Assembly: GCA_048499455.1 (NCBI GenBank)
Contig: JASNZV010000001.1
Location: 992,001 to 1,056,000 of the forward strand
Origin: CFX5 sp023384495
GTDB lineage: Bacteria > Chloroflexota > Anaerolineae > Caldilineales > Caldilineaceae
Length of the DNA stretch: 64,000 nucleotides
Reading direction: 5' to 3'
Part shown: piece after piece, positions 42,186-51,466 of the stretch
Layout of the letters: each line of letters starts with the position of its first letter
Position numbering within the stretch: the first letter of the stretch is position 1
Program-made: the position numbers and the translations under genes
Notes under the pieces: generated by a model
Databases searched by the model: none
The model's input: only the letters and a program-made list of their open reading frames with translations
Told to the model about the DNA's origin: nothing

Positions 42186-44183
42186 TCATCCGTCCCCCTC
42201 CAGCGCCCGCTTGCCTGCTTCCAGCAGCTCAATGATGCGCTCCACATCGTAGACGCAGCCGCCCCACGCGCCGCCGCTGGCGTTTTGCAGCGCTGCCCAA
42301 AGGCGCGTGTCCGCCGGCAGCCGCGGGTCGGGAGCCAGGGCCGGATGAGGTTCGCGCGCGGCCAGCACCTGTGCGCCCTCAGCGGGCGTGTATGCGCGCC
42401 CATCGTGGCCGACGAGGTCGAGGCTGCCCGTCAGGTTCACTGTGTCGATGACGATCTGGATTGTATCGCCCTCGCGGACGCAACCAATGGGCCCGCCGGC
42501 CAGCCCCTCCGGCCCCACATGGCCGATGCACGCGCCGGTGCTCACCCCGCTGAACCGGGCGTCGGTCACCAGCGCCACCTCCTTGCCCCAGGGCAGATGT
42601 TTGAGCGCGGCGGTGAGCTGATAGGTCTCTTCCATGCCCGTGCCCGACGGCCCGCGGCCAATCAGCACGATGATATCGCCCGGCTGCACCGGCTTCCCAC
42701 CGCCGATGCCCTTGATGCCGGCGATGGCGTCGCTCTCGCTGGTAAAGACGCGCGCCGGCCCTACCTTGCGATAGACGCCGTCGGCGCCCACCGTGCTGGG
42801 GTCGATCGCCGTGCTCTTCACCACCGACCCCTCGGGCGCCAGGTTGCCCAAGGGGAAGGTCACCGTGCTCGTCAGACCGCGGTCACGCGCTTGTTGCGGG
42901 CTCATGATCACCAGGTCGGGGTCGACGCCATCTTGCTCATGCAAGACGGCCCGCACCCGTTGGCGGCGTTCGCTCTGTTCCCACTCGTCCAACAGATCAC
43001 CCAGGGCGCGGCCATGCACGGTCATGGCGTTGAGGCGCAGCAGCCCCAAATCGCGCAGGTGCAGCATCACTTCGGGCACGCCACCGGCCAGGTAGACCTG
43101 CAAGGTGACATAGCCGGTGGGGCCGTTGGGCAACACATCCACCAAACGGGGCACGGCGTGATTGACGCGCTGCCAGTCGGCCACGGTGGGGCGGGGCAGA
43201 CCGGCGGCGTGCGCAATCGCCGGGATGTGGAGCAGCAGGTTGGTGCTGCCGCCAAAGGCCGCATGCACCACCATCGCGTTGTGGAGCGCATCTTCGGTGA
43301 GGATCTGTTTGGTGGTGACGCCGTTGTTCTCCAAATGGAGCAGCGCCAGCGCCGAACGACGCGCCAGGTCGAGCCAGATCGGCTGGCCCGACGGCGCCAG
43401 CGCAGCGTGCATGAGCGTCAGCCCCAGCGCCTCCGCCACCACCTGGCTGGTGGCCGCCGTGCCCAGGAACTGGCAGCCGCCGCCGGGCGAGGCGCAAGTC
43501 TTGCAGCCGATCTCCGCGGCCTCGTCCAGCGTGATCATGCCCTGGGCATAGCGCACGCCGATGGTCTGCGCCTTGCCCGAATCTTCGCCCTCGGTGGCGG
43601 GTAGGGTCACGCCGCCGGGCACGAGGATGGTGGGGTGATCAGGCTGGGCGGCCAGGGCGAGCATCATCGCGGGCAGCCCTTTGTCGCAGGTGGCGACGCC
43701 CATGATCCCCTTGCGGGTGGGCAGGGAGCGGATCAGCCGGCGCAACACCACGGCGGCGTCGTTGCGATAGGGCAGGCTGTCGAACATGCCGGTGGTGCCC
43801 TGGCTGCGCCCGTCGCACGGGTCGGTGACAAAGCCGGCAAAGGGGATCGCGCCGTTGGCCGCCAACTCCTTTGCCGCCGCCTGCATGAGCAGCCCCACTT
43901 CCCAGTGGCCAGTGTGGTAGCCCAATGCGATGGGCTGGCCGTCGGGGGCGCGGATGCCGCCCTGCGTGCTGAGGATGAGGAACTCCTTGTTGCGCAACAG
44001 CTTTGGGTTCCAGCCCATGCCGGCGTTCTGGCTCAGGCCAAAGATGTCGCCGCTGGGCGCGTTGAGCAGCAGTTCGTGGTCCAGGGGCAGCGCGCCGGAT
44101 GGACCGGCGGCATTGGTCTGAATGGCGTAGATGGCGTCGTCGGTTGAATCGACGGCGACGGCGGTGGCTTGCTCGGTGCTCAT
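42186..44183 (-). CDS. yjhG: Xylonate-type dehydratase, YjhG/YagF family (IlvD/Edd superfamily)
   Basis: A 665-residue protein that follows E. coli YjhG/YagF closely: NAPSGDIFGLSQNAGMGW, DPCDGRSQGTTGMFDSLPYR, GVATCDKGLPAMMLALAAQ, GCKTCASPGGGCQFLGTA, HAAFGGSTNLLLHIPAIAHA and DARFSGVSTGACIGHVGPE. The cysteines are the likely [Fe-S] ligands. In E. coli these enzymes convert D-xylonate to 2-keto-3-deoxy-xylonate. Here it stands alone on the minus strand. GGAGAG six bases before the ATG at 44181-44183 decides the start over the longer frame. It fits the sugar-acid theme of the window; a different pentonate as substrate is possible. Confidence 0.93.
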   Translation of the reverse strand: MSTEQATAVAVDSTDDAIYAIQTNAAGPSGALPLDHELLLNAPSGDIFGLSQNAGMGWNPKLLRNKEFLILSTQGGIRAPDGQPIALGYHTGHWEVGLLMQAAAKELAANGAIPFAGFVTDPCDGRSQGTTGMFDSLPYRNDAAVVLRRLIRSLPTRKGIMGVATCDKGLPAMMLALAAQPDHPTILVPGGVTLPATEGEDSGKAQTIGVRYAQGMITLDEAAEIGCKTCASPGGGCQFLGTAATSQVVAEALGLTLMHAALAPSGQPIWLDLARRSALALLHLENNGVTTKQILTEDALHNAMVVHAAFGGSTNLLLHIPAIAHAAGLPRPTVADWQRVNHAVPRLVDVLPNGPTGYVTLQVYLAGGVPEVMLHLRDLGLLRLNAMTVHGRALGDLLDEWEQSERRQRVRAVLHEQDGVDPDLVIMSPQQARDRGLTSTVTFPLGNLAPEGSVVKSTAIDPSTVGADGVYRKVGPARVFTSESDAIAGIKGIGGGKPVQPGDIIVLIGRGPSGTGMEETYQLTAALKHLPWGKEVALVTDARFSGVSTGACIGHVGPEGLAGGPIGCVREGDTIQIVIDTVNLTGSLDLVGHDGRAYTPAEGAQVLAAREPHPALAPDPRLPADTRLWAALQNASGGAWGGCVYDVERIIELLEAGKRALEGDG

Positions 44184-44250
44184 TAAGCTCTCCATAGGGT
44201 GTATGTTGTGAATGGCGAATCTGGGGACGTGGTAATGCTTGCCGCGATGA

Positions 44251-44280
44251 TTGGCATTTTTTGCATATTTTCGTTACAAT
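44251..44280 (+). promoter_or_regulatory. Promoter of obgE, leaderless geometry
   Basis: TTGGCA (44251-44256), 18 bases, TACAAT (44275-44280). The -10 box ends six bases before the ATG, so transcription should begin at or next to the start codon. Confidence 0.55.
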
Positions 44281-44286
44281 TTTCGC

Positions 44287-45573
44287 ATGTTCTTTGATCA
44301 AGCCAAAATCCATATCAAAGCCGGTGACGGCGGTAATGGGATCGTTGCCTTCCGCCGCGAGAAATATGTGCCGCGCGGCGGCCCATCGGGGGGCAACGGT
44401 GGTCGTGGCGGCCACGTCTACCTTGTTGCAGACCCCGATCTGAACACGCTGCATGCCTTTCAACACCAGCTCCATTTCCGCGCCGAGCGCGGCCAACATG
44501 GCGGCAGCGCAGACAAAACAGGCGCATCGGGGCCCGATCTGCACATCGCCGTGCCGCCCGGCACGCTGGTCTATGACGCCGATACAGGCGAGTTGTTGGC
44601 CGATCTGGCTCAACCCGGCCAACAGGCGCTGGTGGCGCGCGGCGGGCGCGGCGGGCGCGGCAATGCGGCCTTTAAGTCGGCGCGCAACAAGGCCCCCCGG
44701 CTGGCCGAAAAAGGGGAGGCCGGCGAGGAGCGACGGCTCGAGTTGGAACTCAAGCTGCTCGCCGATGTAGGCATCATCGGTGTGCCCAATGCGGGCAAGT
44801 CGACGCTGCTCAGCGTGGTGAGCGCGGCCCGGCCCAAGATCGCCGACTACCCCTTTACCACAGTGACACCCAACCTGGGTGTGGCCGAGGTCGATCATCG
44901 CCAGATTGTGCTGATCGACATCCCCGGCCTGATGGAAGGGGCGCATCTGGGGGTGGGGCTCGGCCTCGACTTTCTGCGCCACATCGAACGCACGCGCATG
45001 TTGATTCACCTGCTGGGGGGGGATAGCCCTGACCCGCTGGGCGACTTCGAGGCGGTGAACCAGGAGCTGGCGCTCTTCAAACCGGCGGTGCTCGACAAGC
45101 CCCAATTGGTGGTGCTCAATAAGATGGATCTGCCCGAAGCACAAGCTCTATGGCCCACGGTTGAGGCGACGATTGCAGCGCGCGGCCTGCCTGTGCTTTC
45201 GATCAGCGCGGCAACGCAGCAGAATATCCGGCAACTACTCTACAAGGTGCAGGAGATGCTCGATGCGCTGCCGGCGCTCGAGGCTGAAGCAGACGAAGCG
45301 GAGTTGGTGGAACTCACGCCCGCGGAGGACGAAAAGGCCTTCCGTATCCATGCGCTGCCCGACGACACATGGCTGGTGGAGGGGATCGCCATTGAACGCG
45401 CCGCGCAAATGACCAACTGGGATTATTACGAGGCCGCCATGCGTTTTCAGCGCATCCTCAGAGCGATGGGCATCGCCGATGCGCTGCGTGAAGCCGGTGT
45501 GCAAGATGGGCACACGGTACAGATTGGCGACAAAGAGCTGGTGTGGGGCTACGAGAATGCCTTTGGCGAGTAG
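44287..45573 (+). CDS. obgE: Obg-family GTPase
   Basis: A 428-residue GTPase needed for late 50S ribosome assembly and stress control. The Obg domain (1-155) has the glycine-rich start IHIKAGDGGNGIVAFRREKY and VPRGGPSGGNGGRGG. The G domain has G1 GVPNAGKSTLL at about 165, G3 DIPGLMEGA and G4 LNKMD; G2 is in the YPFTTVTPNLGV segment. An OCT C-terminal domain follows (about 345-428, ending VWGYENAFGE). The inner ATG at 44287 is chosen because MFFDQAKI is the universal Obg start. It overlaps nadD by 17 bases. Confidence 0.96.
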   Translation: MFFDQAKIHIKAGDGGNGIVAFRREKYVPRGGPSGGNGGRGGHVYLVADPDLNTLHAFQHQLHFRAERGQHGGSADKTGASGPDLHIAVPPGTLVYDADTGELLADLAQPGQQALVARGGRGGRGNAAFKSARNKAPRLAEKGEAGEERRLELELKLLADVGIIGVPNAGKSTLLSVVSAARPKIADYPFTTVTPNLGVAEVDHRQIVLIDIPGLMEGAHLGVGLGLDFLRHIERTRMLIHLLGGDSPDPLGDFEAVNQELALFKPAVLDKPQLVVLNKMDLPEAQALWPTVEATIAARGLPVLSISAATQQNIRQLLYKVQEMLDALPALEAEADEAELVELTPAEDEKAFRIHALPDDTWLVEGIAIERAAQMTNWDYYEAAMRFQRILRAMGIADALREAGVQDGHTVQIGDKELVWGYENAFGE

Positions 45574-46174
45574 CCGGCGCATCGGCATTTTTGGCGGCGC
45601 TTTCGACCCAATCCACGTAGGCCATTTGATTTTGGCCGAAGAGGCGCACTTCCAGCTTGGGCTGGAATGTGTTTATTTTGTCCCCACCGGCGACCCGCCA
45701 CACAAGCAAGAACGCACGGTCACCCCAGTGGCGCATCGCCTCTGTATGGTGGAACTGGCCACGGCCACCACCGACCATTTCTATGTCAGCCGCGTGGACG
45801 CCGACCGCACCGGCCCTCACTACACGGTGGATATGATGCAGCTCTTGCAGGCCCAGTTCGGAGAGAACGCCACGCTCTATTTTCTGATGGGCATGGACAG
45901 CCTGCGCGACCTGCCCACCTGGCGCAATCCGCAATGGTTGGTCGACCATTGCCGGCTGGTTGCATTCAGCCGGCCCGATGTTGAGGTCGACTGGGCGACG
46001 TTGGAGACCACCTTGCCTGGGCTGCGCGCGCGCGTCATCTTACTGGGGATGCCGCTGGTGGAGATCAGCAGCACAACCCTACGGGCGAGAGTGCGCACCG
46101 GCGCAACTGTCCGTCACCAGACGCCGGAGTCGGTGGACACGTATATCCGCAAGCACCGCCTCTACGTAACGTAA
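45557..46174 (+). CDS. nadD: Nicotinate-nucleotide adenylyltransferase
   Basis: A 205-residue enzyme of NAD biosynthesis that adenylates nicotinate mononucleotide. The nucleotidyltransferase motif is IGIFGGAFDPIHVGHLILAE at residues 9-28; the second motif is VEISSTTLRARV near residue 168, and FVPTGDPPHKQ is present. It begins inside the end of obgE (17-base overlap), so it is translated from the same mRNA. The obg-nadD order is common in bacteria. Length is normal and no residue is missing. Confidence 0.95.
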   Translation: MPLASSRRIGIFGGAFDPIHVGHLILAEEAHFQLGLECVYFVPTGDPPHKQERTVTPVAHRLCMVELATATTDHFYVSRVDADRTGPHYTVDMMQLLQAQFGENATLYFLMGMDSLRDLPTWRNPQWLVDHCRLVAFSRPDVEVDWATLETTLPGLRARVILLGMPLVEISSTTLRARVRTGATVRHQTPESVDTYIRKHRLYVT

Positions 46175-46295
46175 TGTCAGTACTTCACGATTTCCGCTCC
46201 AGACAGGTCACGGACTGGCCCGGAGCACATGAATCGTGATCTACTGAATGTTGTTTCCCAACCGCGTAATGCAAGAGGGGCGGCCCTTTCCCCCT

Positions 46296-47561
46296 TTACG
46301 ATTTCTCCGCAACCAGACCCTCTAAGAGCATCAAGGCGGCATCAAACTGAAGATCGTCTGACGCGAACGATTGCTGTTCGGCAGCCTCCCGCAAGGCCTC
46401 GGCATCGACCTTCGTCACACCGGCCTCCTGGCTGACCATCACGTCCGGCTCGATGCCCTGCCCCTTGATCAGCCGCAGATTGGGGGTCAGCCAGTTGGTG
46501 ACACCCAAGCGAATGAGCGAACCGTCGCTGAGGGTGAACGGGACCAGCACTGTGCCGGTGCCCACGGTAGTCATCCCAACCAATTGGGCGCGTTCGTTGT
46601 CTTGCAGCGCGCCGGCGATGATTTCAGCCGCACTGGCCGACCCCTCGTTGATGAGCGCCACCATGGGCAGATCACGAGCCAGGCCACGGCCCAGCGACTT
46701 GTAGCTGCTGACTCGCCCCTGGGCGTTGCGCTCGTTGAGGATGATGGCGCCGGTGGGCAGAAATTGATTGCCTGTGCGCAGCGCCTGGCTCAGCAAGCCG
46801 CCGGGGTTGTTGCGCAGATCGAGGATCAGGCCGGCGACGGGTTGTCCCGCATCCGTTTCGGCGTGGATCGCTTCCAGCGCTTTGCGCAGATCATCGGCGG
46901 TATTGGCTGCAAACTGTGTGATCTGTACATAGACGATATCGCGCTCGGGTACGCGCGCCCAGTCTACACTGGCAATTGCAATCCGCCCGCGGGTGATGGC
47001 GATGTCAACCGGCTCGCTTGCCTCGGGGTGGAGAACGGTCAGCGTCACTGTGGTGCCGGCCGGCCCGCGCACCATCCCGATCACCTCCCACTGGGGCAAG
47101 CCAGTCACCTCGACACCGTCAACCTTGAGGATGATGTCACCGGCCAATAGGCCTGCCGCTTCCGCGGGCGAGCCGCGAATGGGGGCAATGATCTTGACCT
47201 GCTCTCCTTCGGCATCGACATACGCGCCGATCCCTTCAAACGAGCCTTCAAGGGCGCGGCTTTCCGCCTGGGCTGCTTCGGGAGAAAAGAAGGCGGTATG
47301 GCCCTGGTCGCCCAGCGAATCCAGCATACCTTGAATGGCGCCATAGGTCATGCGCCGTGCGTCCAGCCGGTCGCGGTCGACAAAGTGATTCAGGACAATG
47401 TCCCAAGCCTCCCAGAAGACAGCAAATTCGCTGGGTTGGTCGGCAGCCAGAACTGGCCGCGCCAGATAGCCTGTCACCGCCCCTGCCGAAAACGCGCTGC
47501 CCAACATTGCCGTAAGCAGAAACACCAAGAGCCAGCGGCGAAAGGGTATCAAATTCTTCAT
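46296..47561 (-). CDS. S41-family C-terminal processing protease lacking the usual lysine
   Basis: A 421-residue exported protein with an N-terminal membrane segment (residues 10-30), a PDZ domain (about 105-190, GIGAYVDAEGEQVKIIAPIR and AAGLLAGDIILKVDGVEVTG) and an S41 core. The catalytic Ser is S310 in NEGSASAAEIIAGALQDNER. The residue 25 further on, where the Ser/Lys dyad lysine belongs (T-x-GKG), is Thr335 (TTVGTGTVL). The DNA is clear at this point. It may use another residue, be inactive, or belong to a variant subfamily. It would act outside the membrane on C-termini of exported proteins. It is convergent with nadD. Confidence 0.87.
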   Translation of the reverse strand: MKNLIPFRRWLLVFLLTAMLGSAFSAGAVTGYLARPVLAADQPSEFAVFWEAWDIVLNHFVDRDRLDARRMTYGAIQGMLDSLGDQGHTAFFSPEAAQAESRALEGSFEGIGAYVDAEGEQVKIIAPIRGSPAEAAGLLAGDIILKVDGVEVTGLPQWEVIGMVRGPAGTTVTLTVLHPEASEPVDIAITRGRIAIASVDWARVPERDIVYVQITQFAANTADDLRKALEAIHAETDAGQPVAGLILDLRNNPGGLLSQALRTGNQFLPTGAIILNERNAQGRVSSYKSLGRGLARDLPMVALINEGSASAAEIIAGALQDNERAQLVGMTTVGTGTVLVPFTLSDGSLIRLGVTNWLTPNLRLIKGQGIEPDVMVSQEAGVTKVDAEALREAAEQQSFASDDLQFDAALMLLEGLVAEKS

Positions 47562-47743
47562 CAGCCCGGTTTCCTTTGGTCAAAACCTTCCATTCGCATC
47601 CATGCGCCAAATCCTTCCGCCCGCGGTGGCGATTGTTGACATCTGCCCAGGCCGACCCAAGACGAACAGCCAGACTTCGTCCCACAATTCAGCCACCTTA
47701 CAATTCGGGGCGCTTCTTAATACAGTTTGTAATATTTGTTTGT

Positions 47744-47767
47744 TATAATGATTGATAGACCGGTCTA
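47744..47767 (+). promoter_or_regulatory. TATAAT box followed by TAGACCGGTCTA palindrome
   Basis: TATAAT (47744-47749) is followed by a perfect 12-bp palindrome (47756-47767) of the kind bound by TetR-type repressors. There is no clear -35 box and no TetR gene in the window. The next plus-strand gene starts at 48086. Confidence 0.4.
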
Positions 47768-47940
47768 ACAGGCGCCTGTGGTCGTCCAGCCTCGTAGGGT
47801 GACTGAAACTCATGTGATTGAAGCGGATAGGTATCGATTTGCCTCGCGCAGTGTGATTGTAACGGATTTCCGCTGCACAAAGCGTATGATGCAATCCTAA
47901 ACGCTGCATGAGGAACGGTTTAAGAAATCGTTGGACATTG

Positions 47941-48035
47941 TGAAGGCGTCAGGGTGAAGGCGTCAGGGTGAAGGCGTCAGGGTGAAGGCGTCAGGGTGAA
48001 GGCGTCAGGGTGAAGGCGTCAGGGTGAAGGCGTCA
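47941..48035. repeat. 14-bp tandem repeat, nearly seven units
   Basis: TGAAGGCGTCAGGG is repeated six times without change (47941-48024), and a seventh partial unit ends at about 48035. It lies 50 bases before the OmpR-type gene. Copy number is likely variable between strains. Confidence 0.95.
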
Positions 48036-48085
48036 AGCTGCAAGTATCGATATTAGCGTTGTTTGGATCATAGGCAGGGATTGTC

Positions 48086-48832
<747 letters not shown>

Positions 48833-48897
48833 GCCTGCCTCTATGATGAGGGGAGTTCGGCGCATTGCTCATTGAGGGTAAAAGGCGCGCGATGGAT

Positions 48898-48946
48898 TAT
48901 AATAGAGACGTTATCGGGCGCCACGGCACTCTACCGTGGCGCCCGA
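48898..48946 (+). promoter_or_regulatory. TATAAT followed by a 13-bp GC-rich hairpin
   Basis: TATAAT is at 48898-48903. TCGGGCGCCACGG (48914-48926) pairs perfectly with CCGTGGCGCCCGA (48934-48946). The hairpin may terminate the OmpR-type gene, or lie in the 5' end of a transcript toward the PIG-L gene. Which of the two is correct cannot be told. Confidence 0.5.
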
Positions 48947-49089
48947 CGTTGTGAGACTGTCCAGGTTTTTCTGTCACAGACACAAAGAGCCTATCTCAGA
49001 ATGGATTGTGGGCCTGAAAATCCTCCAATCGCCGCCGCTGTATCACAGCGATCTTGAAACAAGTTCCAAAACCAGAATGCGAATCCAGC

Positions 49090-49935
49090 ATGACACATCG
49101 ATTGCTTGCCTTTTTTGCTCACCCTGATGACGAATCGTTTGGTCTGGCCGGTTCGATTGCCAAACTGGCAGCGCAGCGGATCCCAACCACGTTGGTCTGT
49201 GCAACGCGCGGCGAGGTTGGCCAGATCTCGCACCCGGCGCTGGCAACTGCGGAGAACATTGGCGCCGTTCGCGAACGGGAATTGCGCGCCGCCGCCCAGG
49301 CCATGAAGCTGGATAGGTTGATCTTGCTCGACTATCGAGATTCGGGCATGGAAGGAACCGATGAGAACCACGACCCGCGCGCCTTTGTCAACCAGCCCGC
49401 GCATGAGGTCGTCGCGCGGCTGGCGCAGCTGATTCGCCAGGCGCAGCCCAGCGTCGTTGTCACCTTTGACCCTCAGGGGGGCTATGGTCACCCCGACCAC
49501 ATTGCCATTCATCAGCACGCCGTCGCCGCTTTTCACGCCGCAGCAGACCCCAGCTACATGCCGGCGTTGGGCCAGCCCTGGCAGGCCAGCCGCCTCTTCT
49601 ACAACGTGATCCCACGCTCGCGCATTGCGTTGATGCGCGACCAGATGGCCACGTTGGGCGAAGACCCCAGCCGGTTTGACCGCTTCGCCGAGCGCGCCTG
49701 GCCCGACGAGAAAGTGCATCTGACGGTTGATGTCACCGGCCAGTTCGCCGCCAAATGGCAGGCGCTTATGTGTCACCGCACGCAATTGGGCGACGAGCAT
49801 CTCTTTCGCCGCATCGATGTCGACACGGTACAGCGGATCATGGGCCGCGAACACTTTGCGCTCGCCTGGCCCGAGCCCACACCAGACTTGCGCCTGGAAA
49901 CACTCTTTGACGGTTTGACAAGAGGCCCACAATGA
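49090..49935 (+). CDS. PIG-L/LmbE-family deacetylase
   Basis: A 281-residue zinc-dependent N-acetylglucosamine deacetylase-type protein: FFAHPDDESFGLAGSIAKL at the N-terminus holds the AHPDDE metal motif, VTFDPQGGYGHPDHIAIHQH holds the second His region. Similar proteins act in mycothiol or bacillithiol synthesis and on glycolipids or antibiotics. I start at the ATG at 49090 (MTHRLLAFFAHPDDE). Its stop overlaps the start of the MFS gene by four bases, so both are coupled. The natural substrate is unknown. Confidence 0.92.
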   Translation: MTHRLLAFFAHPDDESFGLAGSIAKLAAQRIPTTLVCATRGEVGQISHPALATAENIGAVRERELRAAAQAMKLDRLILLDYRDSGMEGTDENHDPRAFVNQPAHEVVARLAQLIRQAQPSVVVTFDPQGGYGHPDHIAIHQHAVAAFHAAADPSYMPALGQPWQASRLFYNVIPRSRIALMRDQMATLGEDPSRFDRFAERAWPDEKVHLTVDVTGQFAAKWQALMCHRTQLGDEHLFRRIDVDTVQRIMGREHFALAWPEPTPDLRLETLFDGLTRGPQ

Positions 49936-51398
49936 CCGAGGCGCACGCTTCCCCAGCGGTGGACTATAGCCGGAAGTGGTATGTGATGGCGGCGGTGGCC
50001 ATGAGCATCTTTCTCGCCACCATCGATGGGTCGATTGTCAACATCGCCTTGCCGACGCTCGTGCGCGAGCTCAACACCAGCTTCGCCATGGTGCAATGGG
50101 TGGTGCTCTCGTATCTGCTCACGCTTACCACGCTCATGTTGAGCATCGGCCGCCTCGCCGACATTCGGGGGAAGAAGCCGATCTATGTGGCCGGTTTTGT
50201 CGTCTTCACGGTGGGTTCGGTGCTCTGCGCGCTGGCGCCCGACGTTTACTGGCTGATTGCCTTCCGCATCGTACAGGCCGTTGGCGGGGCCATGGTATTG
50301 GCGCTCGGCGCGGCCATTGTCACCGAGGCCTTTCCCCAGAAAGAGCGCGGCAAAGCGCTGGGCGCGATTGGCTCCATGGTTTCGCTGGGCGTGGTGGCCG
50401 GGCCGCTGATGGGTGGGCTGATCCTCTCATCACTCTCGTGGCATTGGATCTTCTTGGTCAACCTGCCTGTGGGAATTGTGGGCACAGTCATGGCCCAACG
50501 ATTTGTGCCCGCCATTCAGCCCCCGGGTGGGCAACGCTTCGACTTTGCCGGCGCGGGGACGCTCTTTGTCAGCCTGATCGGCTTATTGTTGGGGCTGACA
50601 TTGGGTCAAGAGCAGGGCTTCACCAACCCCTTATCGCTGGCGCTCTTTGCTGTCTGGCTGCTCTTTTTTGTGCTCTTCATCGCCATCGAACTGCGCAGCG
50701 ACCACCCCATGATCGACCTGCGCCTCTTTCGCAACCGCCAGTTTAGCATCAACCTGGGCACTGGCTTCACCACCTTTTTCACCATTTCGGGCTTGTTTAT
50801 CCTCATGCCCTTTTACCTGCAAAACATCCTTGGCTATCCCGTCCAGTGGGTCGGGCCGATGCAAGCGTCGGTGCCGGTGCTGATGGGTTTCACCGCACCC
50901 CTGGCCGGCTCGCTGTCGGATCGCTACGGCTCGCGGCGGATCACCGTCATCGGGCTGGCCGTGTTGCTGCTGGGCTACCTGGCGATCACCACCCTCTCCA
51001 CCGACACCGGTACGTTGCGCTATATCCTCCTTCTGCTTCCCTTGGGGGTTGGCATGGGCCTCTTTCAGTCGCCCAATAACAGCGCCATCATGGGGGCCGT
51101 GCCGCGCGAACGGCTGGGGATTGCGTCGGGGTTGCTCTCCATGACGCGCACGCTGGGGCAGACGGTAGGTATTGCAGTGATGGGTTCGATCTGGGCCGGA
51201 CGCGTGGCGTCGCGCATGGGCTACGAGCTTGCCGGGGGAGCCACCACCGCCCCCGCCAACATGCAGGTGGCGGCCATGCGCGACACCTTTTTCGTAATTG
51301 TGGTGCTGATCGCCGTGGCCTTTGCGGTGGCCCTCTGGGCATGGACACAGGAACGCAAGGCATCCCCCACCGCACAAAGCGAGGGGGCGACAAGGTGA
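49932..51398 (+). CDS. DHA2-family MFS drug:H+ antiporter (14 helices)
   Basis: A 488-residue transporter of the EmrB/QacA type with 14 membrane helices. Motif C-like and D1-like segments are seen: SIFLATIDGSIVNIALPTLV and IGRLADIRGKKPIYVAGFVV; also SMVSLGVVAGPLMGGLI. Typical substrates are lipophilic drugs or metabolites. It shares an ATGA overlap with the PIG-L deacetylase, which hints that the pump exports a product or relative of that enzyme's substrate. No TetR or MarR regulator lies next to it. Confidence 0.93.
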   Translation: MTEAHASPAVDYSRKWYVMAAVAMSIFLATIDGSIVNIALPTLVRELNTSFAMVQWVVLSYLLTLTTLMLSIGRLADIRGKKPIYVAGFVVFTVGSVLCALAPDVYWLIAFRIVQAVGGAMVLALGAAIVTEAFPQKERGKALGAIGSMVSLGVVAGPLMGGLILSSLSWHWIFLVNLPVGIVGTVMAQRFVPAIQPPGGQRFDFAGAGTLFVSLIGLLLGLTLGQEQGFTNPLSLALFAVWLLFFVLFIAIELRSDHPMIDLRLFRNRQFSINLGTGFTTFFTISGLFILMPFYLQNILGYPVQWVGPMQASVPVLMGFTAPLAGSLSDRYGSRRITVIGLAVLLLGYLAITTLSTDTGTLRYILLLLPLGVGMGLFQSPNNSAIMGAVPRERLGIASGLLSMTRTLGQTVGIAVMGSIWAGRVASRMGYELAGGATTAPANMQVAAMRDTFFVIVVLIAVAFAVALWAWTQERKASPTAQSEGATR

Positions 51399-51466
51399 GA
51401 GACGCCTTTGTCCATTGTTGTAGCTTGTTTCAACGCAAAGGCGCAAAGCCGCGAACAGAACTCAGA

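Noticed and set aside
47941..48035. CRISPR array
   Set aside because: Units are directly adjacent 14-mers with no spacers and no cas genes nearby; it is a plain tandem repeat.
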